Of a stretch of 64,000 nucleotides of DNA, positions 1 through 9,177 are shown in pieces. This DNA comes from Thalassospira xiamenensis M-5 = DSM 17429 (lineage in GTDB: Bacteria; Pseudomonadota; Alphaproteobacteria; Rhodospirillales; Thalassospiraceae): contig NZ_CP004388.1 of the NCBI RefSeq assembly GCF_000300235.2, positions 1,531,501 through 1,595,500 on the forward strand. The letters run 5' to 3'. The position numbers and the translations under genes are program-made. The stretch's first letter is position 1; each line of letters opens with the position of its first letter. The notes beneath the pieces are model-generated. The model saw only the letters and a list, made by a program, of their open reading frames with translations, was not told where the DNA came from and did no database searches.

Positions 1-1303
1 TGCCGTTGTCGCTGGCCTGGCCGTTGTACCCTCGGCACCGGCGCATGCCGAACTCCGTATCGACATCACCCGGGGTGAAGTCAAACCGATGCCGATTGCC
101 GTTACCCGTTTCCCGGGTGAAGGTGTTTCGGAAACCGAAGTCGGTCAGAACATCACGTCGGTGATCAGTGCCGATCTGGCGCGATCGGGTCTGTTTGCGC
201 CAATTGACGAAAAAGCCTTTATCCAGAGTGCCAGTTCGCTGGCGGTCAATCCGAACTTTGCCGAGTGGCGCGCGATCAATGCGCAGGCACTTGTCAATGG
301 CCGGGTTGTTACCGAACCGAACGGGCTTCTGCGTGTCGAATTCCGCCTTTGGGATGTTCTGGCTGAAAACCAGATGGCAGGGGTGGCCTATCGCACCCAG
401 CCGAACAACTGGCGGCGTATCGCACACAAGATTGCCGACGAGATCTATAAACGCATTACCGGGGAATCGGGTTATTTCGATACCCGTATCGTTTATGTCT
501 CCGAATCGGGCCCGGGCGATAAACGCGTCAAGCGGCTGGCCATCATGGATCAGGACGGTGCGAACCACCGTTTCCTGTCGGACGGCAAGTTTCTTGTTCT
601 GAACCCGCGTTTTTCTCCGACGGCCCAGGAAGTGGTTTATATGTCGTACTTCAACGATAAACCACGTGTCTATGTTCTGGATATCGATACCGGCGAGCTT
701 GAATTGCTTGGCGATTTCCCGGGCATGACCTTTGCCCCGCGTTTTGCCCCAGACGGCAATTCCGTGGTGATGTCCCAGGCTTTGGACGGCAATAGTGAAA
801 TCTACCAGCTGGATCTGCGTACGCGCGAAAAACGCCAGTTGACGCGGCATCCTGCAGTTGATACATCGCCGTCATATTCTCCTGATGGTTCGCGAATTAC
901 GTTCAACTCGGACCGTAGCGGATCACAGCAACTTTACGTGATGAATGCGGATGGAAGCGGTGTCCAGCGCATCAGTTTCGGTGGTGGTCTTTATGCCACA
1001 CCGGTCTGGTCGCCACGCGGTGACCTGATCGCATTCACCAAGTCACAAGGAGGTCGGTTCTATATCGGTGTCATGCGTCCAGATGGCAGTGGAGAGCGGC
1101 TTTTGGCCGAGGGCTTCCTTGTCGAAGGCCCGACATGGGCACCGAACGGAAGAGTGTTGATGTATCACCGCCAGCACCCGTCCAGGGACGGGACCAAGGA
1201 TCGCTATCGTCTGTATTCGATCGATTTGACCGGTTTTAACGAACGTGAGATCGTGACACCGGCGGATGGATCGGATCCGGCATGGTCACCCTTGATTCCC
1301 TGA
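1..1303 (+). CDS. tolB: TolB, periplasmic Tol-Pal beta-propeller protein (5' end cut by window)
   Basis: TolB is the periplasmic beta-propeller that links the Tol inner-membrane complex to Pal and helps outer-membrane constriction at division. The reading frame is open to the window edge. Upstream of the first visible ATG (position 89) it encodes the end of a signal peptide ([10 protein letters not shown], then ELRIDITRG), so the true start lies left of the window and only a few residues are missing. An N-terminal alpha/beta domain is followed by repeated propeller blades with the typical SPDG and SPRGD turns ([39 protein letters not shown]). About 433 residues are visible, normal for the family. 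It is followed by pal in the same orientation, as in most proteobacteria. Confidence 0.96.
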   Translation, partial: AVVAGLAVVPSAPAHAELRIDITRGEVKPMPIAVTRFPGEGVSETEVGQNITSVISADLARSGLFAPIDEKAFIQSASSLAVNPNFAEWRAINAQALVNGRVVTEPNGLLRVEFRLWDVLAENQMAGVAYRTQPNNWRRIAHKIADEIYKRITGESGYFDTRIVYVSESGPGDKRVKRLAIMDQDGANHRFLSDGKFLVLNPRFSPTAQEVVYMSYFNDKPRVYVLDIDTGELELLGDFPGMTFAPRFAPDGNSVVMSQALDGNSEIYQLDLRTREKRQLTRHPAVDTSPSYSPDGSRITFNSDRSGSQQLYVMNADGSGVQRISFGGGLYATPVWSPRGDLIAFTKSQGGRFYIGVMRPDGSGERLLAEGFLVEGPTWAPNGRVLMYHRQHPSRDGTKDRYRLYSIDLTGFNEREIVTPADGSDPAWSPLIP

Positions 1304-1432
1304 TATCTCAAGAGTATAGTCATCGCGAAGCACTGAATGCGATTCGCATTAATCGCGGGCATTTTCGGTGTCGCGAGACATGGAAAACACCACAATCGGG
1401 CGAATGCGTCCGGTGTTAAGGGGAAAACTTAA

Positions 1433-1930
1433 ATGAAACTTCGGATTCTGAGTGTTTTTGCTGCTGCCGCACTTCTGGCTGCCTGTGAAACCGCACCTGA
1501 CAGCTCGGCAACTTCTGCTGGCGAAGGTGTTTCGACCACCAATCAGCCGTCTTCCACTTCGAGCACGCTTTCGGAAAGCAGCCCGGAATGGTTCGCGGTT
1601 AATGTTGGCGATCGCGTATTCTTTGGCTTCGACAAATATGACCTGTCGGGCGAAGCACGCCGTACGCTGGAACTTCAGTCTGCCTGGCTGAAAAAATACC
1701 CGCAGTACAAAGTGGTTGTCGAAGGCCATGCCGACGAACGCGGTACCCGTGAATACAACCTTGCACTGGGTGAGCGTCGCGCGAACTCCGTGAAAGATTA
1801 CCTCGTTGCGCTTGGCATCGATCCGTCACGTGTCGAAACCATTTCTTATGGTAAAGAACGTCCGGTCGCGCTTGGCCACGACGAAGAAAGCTGGGCTAAA
1901 AACCGCCGCTCTGTTTCGGTTATCCGTTAA
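1433..1930 (+). CDS. pal: Pal, peptidoglycan-associated lipoprotein
   Basis: Pal is an outer-membrane lipoprotein that binds peptidoglycan and TolB. The 165-residue product has a lipoprotein signal with lipobox LAAC (Cys near residue 18), a Ser/Thr-rich linker, and a C-terminal OmpA-like domain. That domain starts around FFGFDKYDLS and contains the peptidoglycan-binding segment VEGHADERGTREYN and the NRRSVSV ending. The start is supported by a purine-rich AAGGGG a short distance upstream. It lies 129 bp after tolB; that gap holds a small hairpin (arms 1336-1342 and 1344-1350) and no gene. A strong terminator follows directly, so tolB-pal transcription probably ends there and cpoB needs its own promoter or read-through. 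Confidence 0.96.
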   Translation: MKLRILSVFAAAALLAACETAPDSSATSAGEGVSTTNQPSSTSSTLSESSPEWFAVNVGDRVFFGFDKYDLSGEARRTLELQSAWLKKYPQYKVVVEGHADERGTREYNLALGERRANSVKDYLVALGIDPSRVETISYGKERPVALGHDEESWAKNRRSVSVIR

Positions 1931-1957
1931 GCGCGTGCAGGTGAAAGCCTGAATTTC

Positions 1958-1996
1958 AAGGCGCCTGTTCCGAAAGGGACAGGCGCCTTATTTTTG
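1958..1996 (+). terminator. Rho-independent terminator of tolB-pal
   Basis: A 12 bp GC-rich stem (1960-1971 pairing with 1976-1987, one G-T pair) closes a GAAA loop and is followed by TTATTTTTG. It sits 30 bp after the pal stop codon. Confidence 0.9.
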
Positions 1997-2018
1997 CCGC
2001 CTGAAAATGTTGCAACAT

Positions 2019-2283
2019 AGGGTCAGAACCCCCTAATTTGATTGGAATGGCAGGTGTTATATTTGCGAACTCCGACGTCAAATCCCTCGTCCGGGATGCC
2101 AACCCGCACCGCTGGCTTTTCCTTGGATTTCGCAAATATAACACCTGTCCTTCGGATCAATCAGATTTGCAGGGGCTACTTTGTCGCAAAACCTTGAAAG
2201 ATATATATCTTCCTGCGATTTTGCTTCGCGTATCCGCACAAATCTGATTGACCATCGCAACCAAATTAAGGGGTTCTGACCCT
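2019..2283. repeat. 265 bp nested inverted-repeat element (MITE-like) between pal and cpoB
   Basis: The outer arms 2019-2050 and 2252-2283 match in 28 of 32 positions when one is reverse-complemented; each begins AGGGTCAGAACCCC. Inside are two further independent inverted repeats: 2051-2069 with 2129-2147 (19 bp perfect) and 2158-2169 with 2239-2250 (12 bp perfect). The second encloses a short arm pair (2186-2191 with 2219-2224) and a 14 bp palindrome (2198-2211). The whole folds as a Y or cloverleaf with two branches on a common stem. No convincing protein is encoded. The architecture suggests a non-autonomous mobile or REP-like element, but copy number elsewhere in the genome is unknown. 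It separates the usually adjacent pal and cpoB and ends about 60 bp before the cpoB start. Confidence 0.8.
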
Positions 2284-2342
2284 GGATGTTCCTTGATGAT
2301 ACTGGGAATGTGATGTTCGAAATTACGACGAAGGACCCGAAA

Positions 2343-3473
2343 ATGATCCGAGTTGGCCCGAAAACCGGTTATCGCAATGACGCCCTGCCGCACCAGATTT
2401 CCGCGGCGGCGCATTCACCAACCGTTGGGGGAAAACAGGGGGCGCTGCGCCGTCGCCCGGTCGGCTATTTGTCGGTGTTTGCCGTCGCGGCGCTGCTGGG
2501 GATGACTGTTCCTGGCGGTGCACCGGTACGGGCGCAAGAATCCAACATGACCCGTCAGGTCGAACAACTGCGCAAGGATCTTGATCTGTTGCAGCGTTAT
2601 GTTTACCGCGAGGGTGTTCCTTCGGGTGGTGTTGCCGATGGTGGTTCAAGTGATGGAAGTCCGGCCGCGGCGCGCCAGCAGGTTCAGATCAACGAGATCG
2701 AACGCGCGGTGACCCAGCTTACCGGCCAGATCGAAGAATTCGACTTCCGCATTCGCAAGATTGAAGATCGCCTTGATCGTCTGGTTTCCGATGTTGATTT
2801 CCGCCTTAGTCAACTTGAAGGCGGCGCCAATGCTGGTGGCACGCAGACCGGTGCTGTTGCCCCGTCGGCAGCGGCCGGGGCCGCGGCAAACGGTGCGAGC
2901 GCATCGAATGCCCAACCAAATACCGCCGGTACGGGGCAACGGGTTGATGACCGTGGCACCCAATTGTTCGGTGTGATCGAGAATGAAGGTTCGCCGCCCT
3001 CTGTTCCGTCCGGCCCATCCAATACAGGGGCAGGTAGGCAGGCACCTGCCGCGGCCGCATCTGGTGGCAGTGGTGCCCTTCCGGCCGGGACACCGGAAGA
3101 ACAGTATCGTTATGCTTTTGATCTTTTGCGCAAACAGAACTTTGCGGCGGCGGAAACCGCCCTTGCCGCGTTTGTCAAAAGCCATCCGGACAATGCATTG
3201 GCCGGGAATGCGCAATACTGGCTTGGCGAAACGTTTTATGTTCGCGAACAGTATGATCAGGCGGCTGTCGCGTTTACCGAAGGTTTCCAGACCTATCCCG
3301 ATAGCAGCAAGGCGGCCGATAACCTGCTTAAACTTGGCATGTCGCTTGGCAATCTGGGCAAGAAGGACGATGCCTGCACGACGTTTGGCCATCTGATTTC
3401 AAACTTCCCGAATGCGTCGGCGGTCGTGCTTGACCGTGCCCGTCAGGAACGCAAGAACCGCGGCTGTTCCTGA
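2343..3473 (+). CDS. cpoB: CpoB/YbgF, Tol-Pal associated TPR periplasmic protein
   Basis: CpoB coordinates peptidoglycan synthesis with outer-membrane constriction together with the Tol system. I chose the start at 2343 because GAAGGAC lies just upstream; the frame is open to an earlier ATG at 2286, but that one abuts the repeat element. The 376-residue product has a positively charged N-terminus and a signal peptide ending near GAPVRAQ. A coiled-coil trimerisation region follows (MTRQVEQLRKDLDLLQ and IEEFDFRIRKIEDRLDRL), then a low-complexity Ala/Gly/Ser linker and a C-terminal TPR domain (YRYAFDLLRKQNFAAAE, GNAQYWLGETFYVREQYDQA, NLLKLGMSLGNLGKKDDAC). The last residues are KNRGCS. It is followed 10 bp later by tilS. 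Confidence 0.93.
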   Translation: MIRVGPKTGYRNDALPHQISAAAHSPTVGGKQGALRRRPVGYLSVFAVAALLGMTVPGGAPVRAQESNMTRQVEQLRKDLDLLQRYVYREGVPSGGVADGGSSDGSPAAARQQVQINEIERAVTQLTGQIEEFDFRIRKIEDRLDRLVSDVDFRLSQLEGGANAGGTQTGAVAPSAAAGAAANGASASNAQPNTAGTGQRVDDRGTQLFGVIENEGSPPSVPSGPSNTGAGRQAPAAAASGGSGALPAGTPEEQYRYAFDLLRKQNFAAAETALAAFVKSHPDNALAGNAQYWLGETFYVREQYDQAAVAFTEGFQTYPDSSKAADNLLKLGMSLGNLGKKDDACTTFGHLISNFPNASAVVLDRARQERKNRGCS

Positions 3474-3483
3474 TGGCAGTCTG

Positions 3484-4956
3484 ATGGCAGACCAACCGGA
3501 AAATATGATCAATCCCGATCCGGCGTCCGATGGAACCCCATTGGACGCCGTTGTCTTTTCACGCCTGATGAATGTTTTTGGCCCGTTTGAAGATCGGCCG
3601 AAAATTGCCGTGGCGGTTTCGGGGGGCGCGGACAGCATGGCGTTGGCGTTACTGGCGCATGAATGGTGCGGGTCAAAGGGCGGCGAATTGACCGCCATCA
3701 CGGTTGATCACGGCCTGCGTGCGGAGGCGGCAGAGGAAGCGATCCGGGTTGGGGAGCAGCTTCGAAAACATGGCATTGATCATCGTATTCTGTGCTGGGA
3801 CGGGGCCAAACCGCAAAGTGGCATTCAGGAAGCGGCGCGCAAGGCCCGCTATGACCTGCTGGACCGCGCGTTGGGGGAAATGGACATCCTGCACCTTTTG
3901 GTCGCCCATCATCGCGATGATCAGCATGAAACGCTTGTGATGCGGCAACAGCGCGAGAGTGGCGTGATCGGCCGGGCCGGGATGGCGGCGCGGCGTTATC
4001 TGCGCAATGCCAGAGTGTTGCGGCCTTTGCTGCCCGTGGCCAAGGTTGATCTGATTGCAACGCTCCGGACCCGCCAGCAGGACTGGATCGAAGACCCGTC
4101 CAACCGCAATGTCCGTTTTGAGCGCGTGCGCATCAGACACAACCCGATGATGGACGGCCCGAAAAAAGAGACGGTTCAAAGCGCTGCCGATACACGCCAG
4201 ACCGCGGAATACCGGATTGCCGATCTTCTGGCATCGGCAGTGCAGATTGCAAATTGCGGTATTGCGCGTATCGATTATTCGAACTGGCGGGATGTCGGCG
4301 GTGATGAAGTAACCGCACGCTATGCCCTTGGGCATATTGTCCGGGTGGTTGGCGGAGAAAATTATATGCCGGCACTGGGCGCGTTGACGGCGGCCCTGTT
4401 GCAAATCAACGAGAAGGAAGATGCGCGGGTCAGTCTGGGGGGATGCGTGTTGCATCGCCGGGGGGGCATTTTGCTGGTTTATCGAGAGATCGGGCGCGTG
4501 GATGCCCATCCGGTTCGCATTGATGCCGATTTGATGCGCGATGGTTTCGGACAGCGTTGGGACAATCGGTTCGAGCTGTTTTTCGCAGATCATGGCGCGG
4601 GGGCAACCGCGGATTACGGTGATTTGGGGCGGTTTGTGATTGCGCCGCTGTCGGCTTGTGATGCGTTTCACACGCGCGCCTTTCGGGCCGCCATTGGCAA
4701 AATCGCGCCATTTGTTGATCATTTGCCGCGCGCGGCCCTTGCATCCATACCCGCACTTTATGATAAAGAAGTTCTGCTTTCCGTTGGCGGGCTTGAGGTT
4801 TCAGGCATTTCCGACGTATTATCCGCCGCCGGTTGCCGCACGGCCCCGATGGGGGTAGAAAACGCAATCGGCATGCGATGGCGGTTTGCACCCCCGACAC
4901 CTTTGTGGGAAAGTGGGTTTAAATCGTCGCCGAAACCCGACGTCCTACTTGCGTAA
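3484..4956 (+). CDS. tilS: TilS, tRNA(Ile)-lysidine synthase
   Basis: TilS converts C34 of the CAU-anticodon tRNA-Ile to lysidine using ATP and lysine, which changes codon specificity from AUG to AUA; it acts in the cytoplasm. The N-type ATP pyrophosphatase P-loop SGGADSMAL, followed by ITVDHGLRAEA and the segments VAHHRDDQHETLVMR and RPLLPVAKVDLIATL, is diagnostic. WIEDPSNRNVRFERVRIRH ends the catalytic domain. The remaining half is the less conserved substrate-binding part. The product from 3484 is 490 residues, slightly long for the family. The frame extends upstream to 3412 inside cpoB, but the start at 3484, 10 bp after the cpoB stop, fits an operon better; no strong ribosome binding site marks it. 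The order tilS-ftsH is widely conserved. Confidence 0.93.
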   Translation: MADQPENMINPDPASDGTPLDAVVFSRLMNVFGPFEDRPKIAVAVSGGADSMALALLAHEWCGSKGGELTAITVDHGLRAEAAEEAIRVGEQLRKHGIDHRILCWDGAKPQSGIQEAARKARYDLLDRALGEMDILHLLVAHHRDDQHETLVMRQQRESGVIGRAGMAARRYLRNARVLRPLLPVAKVDLIATLRTRQQDWIEDPSNRNVRFERVRIRHNPMMDGPKKETVQSAADTRQTAEYRIADLLASAVQIANCGIARIDYSNWRDVGGDEVTARYALGHIVRVVGGENYMPALGALTAALLQINEKEDARVSLGGCVLHRRGGILLVYREIGRVDAHPVRIDADLMRDGFGQRWDNRFELFFADHGAGATADYGDLGRFVIAPLSACDAFHTRAFRAAIGKIAPFVDHLPRAALASIPALYDKEVLLSVGGLEVSGISDVLSAAGCRTAPMGVENAIGMRWRFAPPTPLWESGFKSSPKPDVLLA

Positions 4957-5042
4957 AGGTACCTTATCATTATCTGATGGTCAGGCCGTGCGCAGGGCGA
5001 TTGCGCGTCATGGCGAACACAAATTGCGATCAGTAGCTTGGA

Positions 5043-6986
5043 ATGAATATGGGAAAAAATCTCGCACTGTGGGTTATCATAGCCATCCTTTTGGTGGCTT
5101 TGTTTAACCTGTTTCAGTCGCCATCAGGACGGAGCGGCCAGTCAACGCTGGCGTTTTCGGACTTCCTGGCCGAAGTTGACAGCGGCCAGATTTCAGAAGT
5201 TACGATCCAGGGCAACACTCTTACAGCGCAAACCCGCGATAACCGGACCGTTAGTGTTTATACCCCTGATTATCCGAGCCTTGTCGAACGTCTGAACGAC
5301 AAGGGCGTTCGTATTATTGCCCAGCCGGAAGAAAGCCTGTCGCCGCTTATGAGCGCGCTGATCAGCTGGTTCCCGATGCTGCTGATTATTGGTGTGTGGA
5401 TTTTCTTCATGCGTCAGATGCAGGGCGGCGGCGGCAAGGCCATGGGCTTTGGCAAATCAAAGGCCAAGATGCTGACCGAGAAATCCGGTCGTGTGACCTT
5501 TGAAGACGTGGCCGGGATCGAGGAAGCCAAGGGCGAGCTTGAAGAAGTCGTCGACTTCCTGCGCGATCCGCAGAAATTCCAGCGCCTTGGCGGTAAAATT
5601 CCCAAAGGCATGCTTCTTGTAGGACCTCCGGGTACTGGTAAGACGCTTCTGGCACGTGCGATTGCCGGTGAAGCCAATGTGCCGTTCTTTACGATTTCGG
5701 GTTCCGATTTCGTGGAAATGTTTGTTGGTGTCGGTGCATCGCGTGTGCGTGACATGTTCGAACAGGGCAAAAAGAACGCGCCCTGCATCATCTTCATCGA
5801 TGAAATCGACGCCGTTGGCCGCCATCGTGGTGCCGGTCTTGGCGGCGGAAACGATGAACGCGAACAGACCCTGAACCAGCTTCTGGTCGAGATGGACGGT
5901 TTTGAGGCCAACGAGGGTGTTATCCTTGTGGCAGCAACCAACCGTCCGGATGTTCTGGACCCGGCATTGCTGCGCCCCGGCCGTTTTGACCGTCAGGTTG
6001 TTGTGCCGAACCCCGATCTTGAAGGTCGTGAACGTATTCTTGGTGTTCACGCCCGCAAGGTTCCGCTGGGACCGGATGTTGACCTGCGCACTGTTGCGCG
6101 TGGCACGCCGGGCTTCTCGGGGGCGGATCTGGCAAACCTTGTCAACGAGGCAGCGCTTCTTGCCGCCCGTCTTGGCAAGCGTGTCGTCACCATGGCCGAT
6201 TTTGAAAACGCCAAGGACAAGGTGATGATGGGGGCGGAACGCCGTTCCATGATCATGACCGACGACGAGAAGAAGCTGACGGCTTATCACGAAGGTGGTC
6301 ATGCGCTTGTCGCGCTGCATACCCCGGCATCCGATCCGATCCACAAGGCAACCATCATTCCGCGCGGTCGTGCGCTGGGTATGGTGATGCGCCTGCCGGA
6401 ACGCGATCAGGTTTCCAAATCCTACGAACAGCTGATTTCCGACCTGGCGGTTGCCATGGGTGGCCGCGTTGCCGAGGAAATCATCTTTGGCAAGGACAAG
6501 GTCACCACGGGTGCATCTTCGGACATCAACATGGTGACGCAGTATGCGCGCAAGATGGTGACCGAATGGGGCTTTTCGGACAAGCTTGGCAATGTCAAAT
6601 ATGTGGATAATCAGGAAGAAGTGTTCCTGGGTCACAGCGTTGCCCAGCATAAGAATGTTTCGGAAAAAACAGCCCAGCTGATCGATGAGGAAGTCCGTCG
6701 TTATTCTGACGAGGCCTATGTTTTCGCCAAGCGGGTTCTGACCGAGCATCTTGACGATCTGCATGTTCTTGCCAAGGGGCTTCTGGAATACGAAACCCTG
6801 TCGGGCAAGGAAATCGATGCGCTTCTGCGCGGTGAGGAAATCAACCGTGCGGGCCATTCCAATGGTGGTGGCAAGGACGCGGGCGGCGGACGCCGTTCGA
6901 CGGTTCCGACCACCGGTGGTGCGCGCAAGGAAAACCCGGGTGAAGGTGGCGGGGATTTGTCCCCGGAGCCACAGCCGGGCAGCTAA
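5043..6986 (+). CDS. ftsH: FtsH, ATP-dependent membrane zinc metalloprotease
   Basis: FtsH degrades misassembled membrane proteins and short-lived cytoplasmic regulators. The 647-residue product has the expected order: first membrane helix (residues about 8-23), periplasmic domain, second helix (about 105-123), then the AAA+ module. That module carries Walker A GPPGTGKT (Lys200), Walker [12 protein letters not shown] and the second region of homology [20 protein letters not shown]. The protease domain follows with zinc motif HEGGH (416-420), a HExxH variant of the common HEAGH. The Gly-rich tail ([11 protein letters not shown]) is disordered. A second in-frame ATG lies 6 bp downstream of the chosen start. 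folP begins 14 bp after the stop, so the two are probably co-transcribed. Confidence 0.97.
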   Translation: MNMGKNLALWVIIAILLVALFNLFQSPSGRSGQSTLAFSDFLAEVDSGQISEVTIQGNTLTAQTRDNRTVSVYTPDYPSLVERLNDKGVRIIAQPEESLSPLMSALISWFPMLLIIGVWIFFMRQMQGGGGKAMGFGKSKAKMLTEKSGRVTFEDVAGIEEAKGELEEVVDFLRDPQKFQRLGGKIPKGMLLVGPPGTGKTLLARAIAGEANVPFFTISGSDFVEMFVGVGASRVRDMFEQGKKNAPCIIFIDEIDAVGRHRGAGLGGGNDEREQTLNQLLVEMDGFEANEGVILVAATNRPDVLDPALLRPGRFDRQVVVPNPDLEGRERILGVHARKVPLGPDVDLRTVARGTPGFSGADLANLVNEAALLAARLGKRVVTMADFENAKDKVMMGAERRSMIMTDDEKKLTAYHEGGHALVALHTPASDPIHKATIIPRGRALGMVMRLPERDQVSKSYEQLISDLAVAMGGRVAEEIIFGKDKVTTGASSDINMVTQYARKMVTEWGFSDKLGNVKYVDNQEEVFLGHSVAQHKNVSEKTAQLIDEEVRRYSDEAYVFAKRVLTEHLDDLHVLAKGLLEYETLSGKEIDALLRGEEINRAGHSNGGGKDAGGGRRSTVPTTGGARKENPGEGGGDLSPEPQPGS

Positions 6987-6999
6987 CTGAAAGAGACTG

Positions 7000-8115
7000 A
7001 TGGACAAGATCGAAGGATCGGTCCTGCGAAGCCCCGCCGATGTGCGGGGCTTTGCTGATTTTGACGGACCGTTATATTACGCACCTACCGGTTTCATCGA
7101 CCATGCCGATGATCCCAATACGTTACCACTTGCCGGATCGCGGCGCGGCTTTTCCGCGCTTGAAATCATTCGCCGTCGCGACGGCGGCGGTGCCGAAAGC
7201 ATGATCCTGCCGTTGCTGGCCCTTGAAGGCTGGGTCCAGAATTCGGGGCGGGTGGATGAAATCAATGACGTTCTGAACCGTCTGACAACCAAACGCGCCG
7301 ATTTTGCCGGGCTTGATATGGCGTCCTGTCATGTGATGGGTATTATCAATGTCACGCCGGACAGTTTTTCGGATGGCGGCGATTACAACAGCACCGATCA
7401 GGCGATTGCGCGCGCGCGCGCCCTGGCGGCACAGGGGGCATCCATCCTTGATATCGGCGGGGAGTCGACCCGGCCGGGGGCGGAAGCCGTGTCCGAAGCC
7501 GACGAGATCGCCCGCGTTGTTCCGGTGATCCGGGCCCTGGCCGAAGACGGTCATTGCGTTTCCATCGATACCCGCCATGCAAGCGTGATGGAGGCCGCGA
7601 TTGAGGCTGGTGCGGCGATCATCAATGACGTGACCGGGCTTGAAGGCGATGAACGGTCGATGGAAGTCGCCGTGGCATCGGGCAGGCCCGTGATGCTGAT
7701 GCATATGCAGGGCGAACCGGGCACGATGCAGGAAAACCCGCAATATGATTGTGCGGTTCTGGATGTGTATGACTATCTGCTGGACCGGATCGAAAGTTGC
7801 GAACGGGCTGGGATTGCGCGCGATCGTATCTGTGTCGATCCGGGCATTGGTTTTGGCAAGTCGCTGTCGCACAATCTGGAACTGCTATCACGTCTGGCGA
7901 TTTTCCATGGGTTGGGCTGCCCGGTGTTGCTGGGCACGTCGCGCAAATCATTTATTGGCAAGATTGATCCGGCAGCATCCCCGAAAGAGCGGCTGGGCGG
8001 ATCGATTGCATCGGCGGTCAATGGATGGCGGCACGGTGTTCAGATGATCCGGGTGCATGATGTTCATGACACGGTTCAGTCGATTTCGGTCGCGACTGCG
8101 ACATCGATGGTATAG
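7000..8115 (+). CDS. folP: FolP, dihydropteroate synthase
   Basis: FolP condenses p-aminobenzoate with dihydropterin pyrophosphate in folate synthesis and is the sulfonamide target. The catalytic TIM barrel starts around residue 108 with MGIINVTPDSFSDGG and contains ILDIGGESTRPGAE, SIDTRHASVMEAAI, IINDVTGLEGD, DPGIGFGKSLSHNLELL and LLGTSRKSFIGKI. About 105 residues precede the barrel (LYYAPTGFIDHADDP and on), so the 371-residue product is longer than the roughly 280-residue E. coli enzyme; I believe this extension is common in related alphaproteobacteria. AAAGAGA precedes the start. In many proteobacteria glmM follows directly, but here a signalling cassette intervenes. Confidence 0.96.
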   Translation: MDKIEGSVLRSPADVRGFADFDGPLYYAPTGFIDHADDPNTLPLAGSRRGFSALEIIRRRDGGGAESMILPLLALEGWVQNSGRVDEINDVLNRLTTKRADFAGLDMASCHVMGIINVTPDSFSDGGDYNSTDQAIARARALAAQGASILDIGGESTRPGAEAVSEADEIARVVPVIRALAEDGHCVSIDTRHASVMEAAIEAGAAIINDVTGLEGDERSMEVAVASGRPVMLMHMQGEPGTMQENPQYDCAVLDVYDYLLDRIESCERAGIARDRICVDPGIGFGKSLSHNLELLSRLAIFHGLGCPVLLGTSRKSFIGKIDPAASPKERLGGSIASAVNGWRHGVQMIRVHDVHDTVQSISVATATSMV

Positions 8116-8177
8116 CCATTTTCGACTATCAATCTATGGATGTATAGGTTGACCGGTTTGAACAACGAATTATAAAA

Positions 8178-8227
8178 GGCCCGCCGTTCTGGTGCATTTT
8201 CGGGTGCCAGAATTGCGGGTCTTTTTT
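8178..8227 (+). terminator. Terminator after folP
   Basis: A 15 bp imperfect stem (8178-8192 with 8207-8221) followed by a T-run ends the ftsH-folP transcript. The rest of the 8116-8376 gap holds AT-rich DNA that presumably carries the promoter of the next gene. Confidence 0.85.
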
Positions 8228-8376
8228 GGTCCGGTGAATCTGGCAATTTCTGACAGATCGTGCTTGGGGCTTGCGGATTTTACCCAATCGCCACATACCA
8301 TTAAAGATAAAGAGAATTGCGATCAGGAAGATCGCGCAAATGGTTGGTTTCGTGCAAACAGCGAAGGCGAAGTTGA

Positions 8377-9162
8377 ATGAATGGATACAGCGCGCACGCG
8401 CGCGTTGAACAGCCGGAAAAGGCTGCGGGTCAGGAAACGATGGCGACTTGTGTTTTCGTGGTCGAGGACAATGCCGATCTTAATCGGGATTTGTGCGAAT
8501 ACCTCGAGATGTGCGGTTTTGATGTTGTCGGTTGTGAAACCGGCGCAGCGTTTCATCGCGCGCTGAAATCCAAAACACCTGCGGCGGTCATTTTCGATAT
8601 CATGCTGCCGGATGCCGATGGCTATGAATTGGCCAAATATGCGCGCGCCAACCTTGATTGCGGCATCATGATGCTGACATCCCTTGCGGGGATGGATCAT
8701 CATCTTACGGGGTATAAATCCGGTGCGGATGTTTACCTGACGAAAGACAGTCCGCTTTCGGTGATCGAGGCGGCCCTGCGCCCGTTGTTGCGCCGGGTTG
8801 GCAAAAAAGATGACGATGCGGTTGAAGACCCGGAAAAAGACGGGACCTGGACCCTTGATATGCTGAACTGGACGCTGAGCAATTCGAGCGGCGGTTCTTC
8901 GACTTTGACCGCGACGGAACGCACCATCGTGCAATTGCTGGTCGAAGCAAACGGGGCGTGGCTGACACGCCCGGAAATCGTCATGGCGCTGGGCAAGGCC
9001 GATACGGCCGAAAATTGCCGTAACCTTGATACGGCGATCCGGCGCGTTCGTCAGAAAGTCCTGCGCGAAACGGGCGATGAATTGCCGGTTCGGACCGCAT
9101 ATGGGCGGGGCTATGCCTTTACTTCGCCCGGTATCATTGTGGGTGCTGGCGAAACCGCCTGA
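8377..9162 (+). CDS. OmpR-family response regulator
   Basis: This is a two-component DNA-binding regulator. The receiver domain has the acidic pair in VVEDNAD, the phospho-acceptor Asp in VIFDIMLPDADG, the Ser/Thr switch in MMLTSLAG and the conserved Lys in YLTKDSPL. The C-terminal winged helix (LTATERTIVQLLVEANGAWLTRPEIV, then LDTAIRRVRQKV and VRTAYGRGYAF) is of OmpR/PhoB type. The 261-residue frame starts at 8377 with GAAGG upstream; an internal ATG at 8440 (MATCVFVVED), preceded by GGAAACG, would begin right at the receiver and is a serious alternative. The gene is convergent with two hybrid-free histidine kinases, with only 15 bp between stop codons. They are its likely partners, although target genes cannot be read from the sequence. 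Confidence 0.92.
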   Translation: MNGYSAHARVEQPEKAAGQETMATCVFVVEDNADLNRDLCEYLEMCGFDVVGCETGAAFHRALKSKTPAAVIFDIMLPDADGYELAKYARANLDCGIMMLTSLAGMDHHLTGYKSGADVYLTKDSPLSVIEAALRPLLRRVGKKDDDAVEDPEKDGTWTLDMLNWTLSNSSGGSSTLTATERTIVQLLVEANGAWLTRPEIVMALGKADTAENCRNLDTAIRRVRQKVLRETGDELPVRTAYGRGYAFTSPGIIVGAGETA

Positions 9163-9177
9163 TTGACTGTTATCCGT

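Noticed and set aside
2038-2247. Short open frames on both strands within the nested repeat
   Set aside because: They are explained by the inverted-repeat structure and have no start signals or recognisable domains.
2286-2342. Earlier ATG codons at 2286 and 2313 as the cpoB start
   Set aside because: The first lies at the edge of the repeat element and neither has a ribosome binding site as good as the GAAGGAC before 2343.
5457-7007. 516-codon open frame antisense to ftsH
   Set aside because: A shadow of a highly conserved gene; the translation has no family features.
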